A DNA stretch of 41,643 nt, taken from Bondarzewia mesenterica. Its lineage: Eukaryota > Basidiomycota > Agaricomycetes > Russulales > Bondarzewiaceae. Both the position numbers and the translations under genes were made by a program. This document shows, in pieces, positions 34,244 to 41,643 of the stretch; the first letter of the stretch is position 1, and every line of letters starts with the position of its first letter. The stretch is taken from NCBI GenBank assembly GCA_004802705.1, contig SGPL01000295.1, positions 1-41,643 of the forward strand, read 5' to 3'. A model generated the notes under the pieces. That model had not been told where the DNA came from and ran no database searches. It saw only the letters and a list, made by a program, of their open reading frames with translations.

Positions 34244-35871
34244 TTATCCTAACCTTGCCTTCTTCCGCGTGTGCCCCGCATGTATCCCAGCACCCAACGT
34301 CCCTGCACTCAAGCTTGCAAAACTACCGGCACTCCCCTGCGTATGGCTGTGAAGGTGCTGCTGTTGAGAAAATTGTACCTGCATCTGTGCTTGCGCCTGC
34401 GAAGCCTGTGCGGGCATCATCGATGGCGCATCATCTTGCGTAATACGGCGATGTGGCGGCATCTGCGAGGGCGAGATCGTTTGGAAAGCGCTAGACGCCA
34501 AAGTGTATGTCAAAGCGATGTTAAATGTCACAGTCAGGGAAGAAAAACCCGGTGCAACAGAGAAGCCGGTGAGAGAAAGACGCACTTTTTGGTTGGCCTC
34601 GGCTCGTCTTGAAACCACTTGTGCAGCAAGGCCTCCTTGGCTGTTATCCGCTGATCAGGATCCCAGGCAAACAGCCGACGCAGGAGGTCGTAGCACGCGC
34701 TCGACTGCACTTGAGGGCGGGTCCTGCACCACTCGAACAGACGCGGGGGGTATCTGTCACCGTTGTTCGATCAGGGCAAGCAAAAGAAATTGAGTAAGTT
34801 ACCGACACATCTAATCGCTTCATGCTCGGATGCTCTGGCATATGCTTGATAGCAGGCCATTCACGTTCTGTGGAAGACGGAACCGTGTTAGAAGGTTAAT
34901 ATGATGCACGCTGCGCGAGGGCCGAGGCCCCTTACCATCTGGCGTGCCCAGGACCTCCAGAATCTTCAACAACTGATCCTTTTGAAAAGGAACATTCTTT
35001 TTTGAATCTAACTTCGCCTCTTCACCCTTGAATATCGGACGCAGGCTCGCCAGTTCCGCGATCACACACCCTACTGCCCAGCAGTCAACTGCCTTGTGAT
35101 AGTGCTTGGCACCCAGGAGTAGCTCCGGCGCACGGTACCAAATCGTCACGACAACTTTGTCCCCAGCAAAAAGCGGCTGAAGGGGCTGGTACGTCAGACG
35201 CGCGAGGCCAAGGTCCCCGATTTTAACAACCCCGCCAGAGGTAATAAGGATGTTCGCAGGCTTAAGATCTCGGTGAAGGATGTGGCAATCGTGGAGGTAA
35301 AGAAGGCCGTTGAAGAGCTGATACACAAGGGATTTAAGAACAGCGGTCGGAATTTGATGGGTGCGAATGGATTGGGTGTAATGATGGATGACTTGCTGCG
35401 AGGAAGGTTAGTAGCGGGAGGGCGGCAAGGGTGAGACTCCCACGGACGAGGAAATCGTGCTCTGCGTATTCAAAGACCATGTAGATGGATTTATCCTCAA
35501 GAATGACTTCTTTGAGAGAAACTACGTTTTCATGAGAGATCTCTCTGTTGAGCTAGGCGCCGTGGTCCACTGCCATCAGCCGGATCGTACAGTTCAAGAG
35601 TACGACTCACCGCAATCTCTCGGATCGCACTCTGACTGATTCCCGTATAAGTCACTACATCGCCCTCCTTATCCGGCTTGAACTTCTTGATGGCATGAAG
35701 CTTTCCATCGTCCTCCTTGCTCTGTGCTTTGTACACGCGCCCATAGGTCCCAGAAGAGATAAAACCTAGAATAGAGTATTTCGATGACACGGAGCGGTGG
35801 GCTGTATCCCGCCTTGCACGGTACATGCGCATGGGGTCTTGGTTAGCGACGCTGGACCAATCTTCAACCAT
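34244..35871 (-). CDS. SSN3: Cyclin-dependent kinase CDK8/SSN3 of the Mediator kinase module
   Basis: Protein kinase that, with cyclin C, Med12 and Med13, represses or tunes transcription by RNA polymerase II. Starts at the ATG at 35871. Kinase features: glycine loop [24 protein letters not shown] with the ATP-binding Lys, the CDK8-type alphaC segment [24 protein letters not shown] catalytic loop, IGDLGLARL in place of DFG, an activation loop without the usual CDK T-loop Thr ([29 protein letters not shown]), and AVDCWAVGC. The next part (CHKALD-like helix through [12 protein letters not shown]) completes the fold. The C-terminal tail is Gln/Ala/His-rich and ends in KKARLG at 34244. About six short introns. 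Head-to-head with the HDAC gene. Confidence 0.93.
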
Positions 35872-36119
35872 TTAGAATATCAGACAAAGTCATTCGTTTG
35901 TGTTGAATGTTGAAGGCGGTTGTGGAACTGTAGTCGAGTTGAGGTCGGAGAAGGGTCATAGCCCCTAACCCTAATATTTGGTTTCCCTTCAGAAGCGCTG
36001 CCGAGCTTCATCTTCCCCACATGCCAGAACCAGCCGCATCTTTTTCCTCGTCTTGTTGCTGGAACACATGCCCTTCTGACTTTATATTCTAGTCTTCTCT
36101 CACCTCATATATCTTCATC
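35872..36119. promoter_or_regulatory. Shared divergent promoter of CDK8 and the HDAC
   Basis: Only 248 bp separate the two start codons. Two perfect telomere-type units, CCCTAACCCTAA, lie at 35963-35974, matching telobox-like elements known in promoters of other eukaryotes. That this is the functional element here is inferred. Confidence 0.5.
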
Positions 36120-38147
36120 ATGTCCCGCCGACGCGTATCCTACTATTACGACCGTAGGCCTCTGTTCTTTCTCTGAGAACACATTCTAAACTGACTATGG
36201 CCATCTTCCAGCCGACGTCGGATCCTACTCATATGGTCTCGGGCACCCCATGAAACCCCTTCGCATGCGGATTACGCACGAGCTTGTCACTGCATACGAC
36301 ATGTTGCCAAAGATGACCATTCTGGTGAGCGACGCACAGTACCTCCACGGCACTCCGTCGAACCTTACTCTATCAGAGAGCACGACGAGCGACACCTGAA
36401 GCTATGGCCGCCTTTCACACAGACGAATACGTTCATTTTCTGAGCAGGGTTACACCAGAGACGGCCGAGGAGCTGACATACAACGGGACTAGATGTGCGT
36501 GCGCCACTTTCCCATTTGCCAAATCATTCACACTGTCGATCAGTCCTCGTCGGCGAAGATAATCCTGGCTTTGAAGGGATTTTTGAATTTTGCTCCATCT
36601 CAGCTGGTGGTACCATAGGTGTGTTTTACTTCTTCATTACTACTCTGCCTTTGACCACCTCCCCACAACTGCACCAGCGGCCGCGAAACGCATCACCTCA
36701 GGTCTGGACGACATCGCCATCAACTGGGCAGGAGGCTTGCATCACGCTAAAAAACGGGAAGCCTCGGGTTTTTGTTACATCAACGATATCGTTCTCGGCA
36801 TTCTCGAATTGTTGCGCGTTTTCCCGCGCGTGCTGTACATCGACATTGATTGCCATCACGGCGACGGCGTAGAAGAGGCATTTTACACCACCAATCGTGT
36901 GATGACATGCAGTTTCCACAAATTTGGAGAGTACTTTCCAGGGACGGGGACACAGGAAGATCGTGGGAGGGGGAAGGGGAAGGGCTATGCAGTAAATGTA
37001 CCGCTGAAGGATGGCTTGACGGACGACTCGTTTAGAAGCATTTTTGAACCGGTGAGTCATGCGCTCCTGTTTCTAAAGCGACAATGCTAATGAGACGTCA
37101 GGTTGTTTCGCGGATAATTGAAGTCTTCAAGCCTGCCGCCATTGTTCTACAGTGTGGAACGGATTCGCTGGCAGGCGACAAACTTGGCTGCTTCAACGTG
37201 ACGATGCACGGTCATGCACACTGTGTACAGTTCGTTCGCAACCTGAATATCCCCATGATTTTAGTCGGCGGGGGTGGGTACACCGTGAAGAACGTGTCGC
37301 GCACATGGACGTATGAAACTGCGTGTGCGTTGGGCATCGAGAAGGACATCAATTTGACTATGCCGTGGAACGACTTCTTCGAATGGTTCGGGCCGAGGTA
37401 TCGGTTGGAGGTTGCTGTGAATAATATGGAGGATATGAACATGAAGGACGGCTCGTTGGAGAAGGTCAAGTGAGTGCTTTCGAAATCTATATCATCGCCT
37501 TGCACTGGACATCGGTGCTTGGTAGGGAGACAGCCATAAGAAACTTGCAAGAATTGGAGCCCGTGCCGTCTGTCGCGATGCAAGACGTGCCGAGAGAGAG
37601 CATTGGAGAGCATTTGGGTTTCTTTAGAGACGATGAGATGGACGCCCGAGATGAGCTGGATGATCGGTTAGCTCGTACGTCTGACCGCTTATCTTATCCG
37701 CGTGGTTTACTCAAAAGTACTATGTCAGAACATTCGCGGTTCGTTTACAAGCTGCAAGAACCAGAAGTACCTGAACCGCCCACCGATGAGTCAGACGACG
37801 TCGACTCGTATCGGTACGACTCTGATGAGTCCTCTTCATCTCGACGGCCGCGTCGTCTGAATCGTGCACGGCAGAAGAAGAGGATGAGCATCATGTCGAA
37901 TGAATGGCTCGACGTGCCGCCTCTCGACCATTTCGGATACTATGATCGAGGTTCTCATCCCAATGCTGAACTTGGAAAGAGGAAGTTCTTCGATAGCGGT
38001 TTGAAGTGGGACGCGGGTGCGAGGCGCGTGGTGATGGATTATGACCGGCGGGTGAGCGTGGGGGAGGCTATGGAATCGGGCGGTCAGTGGCCAAGGGATA
38101 TGGCGGATGGGATGGACGTGGATGACTTGGAAGAAGATGACTCGTGA
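36120..38147 (+). CDS. HOS2: Class I histone deacetylase, HDAC3/Hos2 type
   Basis: Zinc-dependent deacetylase of histone tails, catalytic subunit of a Set3C/SMRT-like complex in the Hos2 group. Exons 36120-36153, 36212-36324, 36377-36494, 36544-36618, 36678-37051, 37102-37469, 37526-37674 and 37729-38147 close to 549 residues. Catalytic residues are all present: His135-His136 in GGLHHAKK, zinc ligands Asp171 and His173 ([11 protein letters not shown]) and Asp259 (QCGTDS), and Tyr298 (GGGGYT). The [15 protein letters not shown] segment and the [12 protein letters not shown] segment after the domain fit HDAC3/Hos2 better than Rpd3. The C-terminal 150 residues form an acidic Asp/Ser-rich tail. 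The last intron (54 bp) is a multiple of three with no stop, so it could be retained. Confidence 0.93.
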
Positions 38148-38482
38148 CTTTTTGTTCTGCAGTATATGCTCTGTTTAAAGTGTTTTGTATGTGTATCTCG
38201 CTGTATTCCTTCGCGTTTGTATGCATGTGACTGGGACGTTGGATCATGTGACCGCGATAAGAGTTTCTTATCTGTTGTCTCTTTTTTGCCAGGACATTGA
38301 ACAAGATTGGACACTGTCAAAACAAATGTAGAACGTCGACTCTGGGCCTCGTTTCTTATCGACAACGTTGCCTGAGGCTTTGGACGGCGTACATACGCTC
38401 AGCGCTTTTTTATATAAGCACGAGCGGCCTTGTCCCGCTGGGCATCGTTGCCTCCACGCTCCCCCCACATTGCTTCCTCGTG
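38148..38482. promoter_or_regulatory. HDAC 3' region and permease promoter
   Basis: A 335-bp tandem intergenic gap holding the HDAC 3' UTR and the promoter of the permease. A GATAAG motif (38257-38262) and a TTATCGA sequence (38357-38363) are present. GATA sites fit nitrogen control of purine uptake in fungi, though such short motifs are common by chance. Confidence 0.4.
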
Positions 38483-41037
38483 ATGTCCAACGCGTCTCCA
38501 GTCACAAAGGAGCAGCCTCTTCCCACCGCTGCTCCTTCTCTTCATGACCAAACTAAGCTCCCGTCTGCCGTCCGTGCTCGCGTCGCTCATTTTTCGCGCA
38601 AAGTATCCACCCGCCATGGCTGGTTCGGTGACTACGACTATGCCTGGCTCTGCACGCCCACTCTTCCCTTCGCGCTTCGCGGGAAAACTCATACACGCAG
38701 CATGCCACCGTTCTACAGTCTTGACGCTGATCTTCCGCTCTTCCTCGCGATTACCAGCGGCCTCCAGCACGCGCTCGCCATGTTAGCAGGGCTTATCACA
38801 CCTCCCATTATCTTCGCCAGTGCACTCAGTCTCGACTCAGCGACCTCGGCCTACATGATTTCTGCCTCCCTAATCGGTTGTGGTGTGTTCAATTTTTTGA
38901 CTTTGCGACTTTTCCCAGACGCGTGATCGTTTGAAACGTCCCCCAGGTATCTTGAGTTTGGTGCAGATATCCAGGATTAAGCTAGGAAAGGGCTATTACC
39001 TTGGGACTGGCCTCATCTCCGTGGTCGGCACAAGTTTTGCTACTCTCAGTACGGCGAATGCGGTGTGTGTTCTTCCTAGACCGTGGAGGTCTCTCTCTTT
39101 CTTATCAACTGCTTGGGGCTTATGTATAGGTATTCAACGCCATGTATGCGGACGGAACGTGTCCGACTATCACTGCGGCAGATGGGACGACAACTAGGGG
39201 CCCATGCCCGGACGCATATGGAAAGGTTCTCGGTGAGTTCCCCACGTCCAATTTTTAGTACCGTCTTCGCAGATCTGACGTGTTATCTTTTCATCCAGGA
39301 ACGTCCCTGATTGCGTCCTTCCTCGAGATCTTCATGTCATTTGTTCCGCCAAGGATCCTTCAGCGCGTATTCCCGCCTATGGTAACAGGTGGGCTACTCA
39401 TCATTTTCGTACAAATTTCTCCTTTGTGATTGTGTCCCTCGTATTGTTTAGGCACCGTTATTCTCTTGATTGGAGCGTCCCTTGTCGGTAGTTCTGGTAT
39501 ACCGAATTGGGGCGGAGGTTCCGGTGGCTGCATGGCCAGACCCACAACTGGCATATTCCAATTGTGCCCGAGTACCTCAGCACCGCGACCTTTGTTGTAT
39601 GTCCATCCTGCTGTCTCACAACCAGCTCCAGATTTCACCAACTCCATTCGGCGGACAGATGGGGCTCTCCCGAATTTATCGGTCTCGGCTTCCTATCTTT
39701 CACAACCATCCTCCTTACAGAACTTTTCGGTTCGCCGTTCCTCAAAAACATCTCCATCATTGTTGGGTTGGTCGTGGGATGCATCGTCGCTGGTGGCGCG
39801 GGGTATATCGATGGAAGCAGTATTAAGACTGCGCCTGCAATCACCTTCTTATGGTGTGTCACATACCCTCATGATTTTTGCTCCACAGTCTCCAATTCTC
39901 TGATCGAACAGGGTACACACCTTCAAAATCCGCGTGTATCCTCCGGCGATTTTGCCAATGTTGGCCGTCTACAGTAAGTTTACGTCTATTCTGGTTGGTG
40001 CAATGTTGACCATTCACTCTTTCTTTTGCAAAAAGTCTCGTTGGCTATGGAAGCTATAGGCGATATTACTGCATCGGCGGAGGTGTCCAGAGTAGAAGTC
40101 CAAGGCGAGGAATTCGAGTCGCGGATTCAAGGCGGCGTTCTCGTGCGTCTGACCTTAGACCTTCCCCTCCCTTTTCCAGAGAAGCTTAATTTTGAAACAT
40201 GCGATCTAGAGCGACGGCATTGGGGGATTTTTATCCGCCTTGTTCACCGTGACTCCACTGTCCATCTTCGCTCAGGTACGGATTCTTCTTTTTGACTGGT
40301 GTTTCAGAGAGTCTTCACTGACAGGTCTTGAATTCTATGCGATGCTTAGAACAACGGCGTGATAGCCATTACACGCTGCGCCAACCGCAATGCAGGCCGC
40401 TGGTGCTGCTTCTTTCTCATCCTCTTTGGCGTGCTCGGAAAGATTTCAGGCGTCTTTTTAGCCAGTACGTCTATGTCCCTTCGTCATTCGTCCTCTTTCC
40501 ATTTCTCGCGCTCCACCTCTTACTGTTTCCTTTTTCACCCCTTCAGTCCCCAACTCCGTCCTCGGCGGCGTCACGACCTTCCTGTTCGCGTCCGTCGCGA
40601 CCTCAGGCCTGCGGGTCCTCAGCTACATCCCTTACACGCGACGTGACCGTTTCGTCCTCGCCGCGGCGCTCTCCTTTGGAATCGGCGACCTGCTCGTGCC
40701 GGACATCTTCACTCATCTCTTCGACAACGTTAGCGCCAACAAGGGCTTGCAGGGCCTGCTGGACTCCATCACGATCGTCCTCACCACGCCGTGTACGTTC
40801 CTCTTCACCGTTATTAGCAGAAATGAGCTGACAGTTTATTCATCATTTTCGCCTCCTTTCTTCTCTCTCTATCCTTTGATATATGCAGTCTTGATATCCG
40901 GCCTCGTTGCAGTGTTGTTGAATTTAATCCTTCCACAGGAGCAGGAACCCGTGCAGGAGCGAGAGAGCGAGAGCGATGACGACGGCGAGGCGATTAAGGT
41001 TGACCACGCCCTTGAGGAGGTTCATCGCAAGGCGTGA
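38483..41037 (+). CDS. NAT/NCS2 purine permease, UapA-like
   Basis: Plasma-membrane proton symporter for uric acid/xanthine of the nucleobase-ascorbate transporter family. Exons 38483-38882, 38947-39062, 39130-39232, 39299-39388, 39452-39596, 39659-39853, 39912-39973, 40036-40142, 40210-40275, 40350-40464, 40547-40792 and 40889-41037 close to 597 residues. Gln95-His96 is the QH motif in the first membrane span. The family signature QNNGVIAITR falls at residues 428-437, split by an intron after the Gln. Other conserved parts are SLAMEAIGDITASAEVS and FLISGLVAVLLNLILP. The N-terminal tail (about 80 residues) and the acidic Glu/Asp C-terminal tail are cytosolic. The signature fits xanthine/urate rather than adenine carriers. 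No break is visible. The ATG at 38483 (GTGATGTCC) is the first in frame within the coding part. Confidence 0.93.
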
Positions 41038-41350
41038 CACTCTTACTCGGTCTTTCCTTTTTGTCAACTGATGCAGTTTTATTTTGCATCTTATGTTGTG
41101 GTATATACTAGTAGTAAAGTTATGCACGTCTAGCAACACTCATGTAGTGCTTTGGCTGCACATCCACTCACCGCTATTGACATCTCACTTCTGAGGGCGA
41201 GAAGGCAAAAAAAAAAGATAATATGGAGGGAAACTCATTGGTATCAATACATGTGATGTCGTGTTAGAAGTACAAGGGGATCCGGAAATCCCGCGCAGAT
41301 AAAACGTCCAATAAATTACAAGCATCCCTCCTCCCGGCGCTCCACATAGC
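41038..41350. other. Convergent 3' region
   Basis: AT-rich gap between the stop codons of the permease (+) and the nucleoporin-like gene (-). It holds the two 3' UTRs; no gene is seen. Confidence 0.5.
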
Positions 41351-41643
41351 TCATCTCATTTCCGTCGGTGGCACCCACTCGGGAACGTTGCCCCAATCAA
41401 AGCGTGTTGCCTCAAACGCATCTCGGGCCGACTTGGGTATTAGCGAGAGGTAGTCGGACGGGAGCAGCACGTCGTACTTGTCGAGCCCCGGCTTGTAAGT
41501 GGATTTCGCATTGGCAAAATCGGGCGGGCCACCCTTGACCTTGGATTCCGCAGGCGCAAAGCCGAACCCATCGCCCATGCCGGGGGGCGCAGAGGGCTGT
41601 ACGAAGGCGGATTGTGGCTGGGCGGGGGAGGGGGCGCCGAATG
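41351..41643 (-). CDS. FG-nucleoporin C-terminus, Nup42-like, partial
   Basis: The frame enters from the window edge and stops at 41351, giving the last 97 or so residues. It begins in a Pro/Ala/Gln-rich stretch with FG motifs (FGAP, FGFAP). It ends in a compact block, SLIPKSARDAFEATRFDWGNVPEWVPP, resembling the Gle1-binding tail of Nup42/NLP1-type nucleoporins, which act in mRNA export at the pore. The identification rests on this tail alone; the N-terminal CCCH zinc finger expected for the family would lie beyond the window. Confidence 0.55.
   Translation of the reverse strand, partial: FGAPSPAQPQSAFVQPSAPPGMGDGFGFAPAESKVKGGPPDFANAKSTYKPGLDKYDVLLPSDYLSLIPKSARDAFEATRFDWGNVPEWVPPTEMR

Noticed and set aside
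1..41643. tRNA or rRNA genes
   Set aside because: TTCGAA-type matches were checked by eye for a T-arm with a partner acceptor stem; none could be folded into a tRNA.

Overview
This window looks like nuclear DNA from a basidiomycete fungus, most likely an Agaricomycete. Almost every gene is cut by many introns of about 50-65 bp, with GTRNGT-type donors and short YAG acceptors. Genes are tightly packed on both strands. The gene content is fungal and includes CHS5 (exomer), a NAT/UapA-type purine permease, an OPT transporter, a Zn2Cys6 regulator and an intracellular GH3 beta-glucosidase. Genus cannot be told from the sequence alone.

Layout. (1) 1-7015: a partial, unrecognised minus-strand gene (about 40-511), then a Helitron rolling-circle transposon (coding 822-6657). 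Its REP half is damaged and its PIF1-type helicase half is open; GGCAA-loop hairpins lie downstream. (2) 7392-11080: a complete OPT oligopeptide transporter with 22 exons, on the minus strand. (3) 11963-16631: NEDD8/Rub1 (+), an AlkB-like 2OG-Fe(II) dioxygenase (-), and a TMEM135-like membrane protein (-). (4) 17289-24533: ribosomal protein eS12 (-), a Ski8/WDR61-like WD40 protein (+), VPS41 of the HOPS complex (-), and a small membrane protein (+). About 20.5-24.1 kb is peppered with ambiguous bases. (5) 24598-32445: GH3 beta-glucosidase (-), a tentative micro-gene (+), CHS5 (-), and a transcription factor with its zinc cluster at the C-terminus (-). (6) 34244-41643: CDK8/SSN3 (-) head-to-head with an HDAC3/Hos2-type deacetylase (+), a UapA-type nucleobase permease (+), and the C-terminus of an FG nucleoporin resembling Nup42 (-) running off the edge.

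Apart from the Helitron this is ordinary housekeeping chromosome. The genes do not form one pathway. The notable pairing is CDK8 and the Hos2-type HDAC, two transcription regulators sharing a 248-bp divergent promoter that carries two telomere-type repeats. No new defence or mobile system was found. The points worth checking are the decay pattern of the Helitron, an Arg at position 48 of NEDD8, several odd introns, and one possible unannotated small gene. Gene models were spliced by hand from reading frame, GT(GC)-AG signals and family conservation; exon coordinates are given where frame and length closed exactly.
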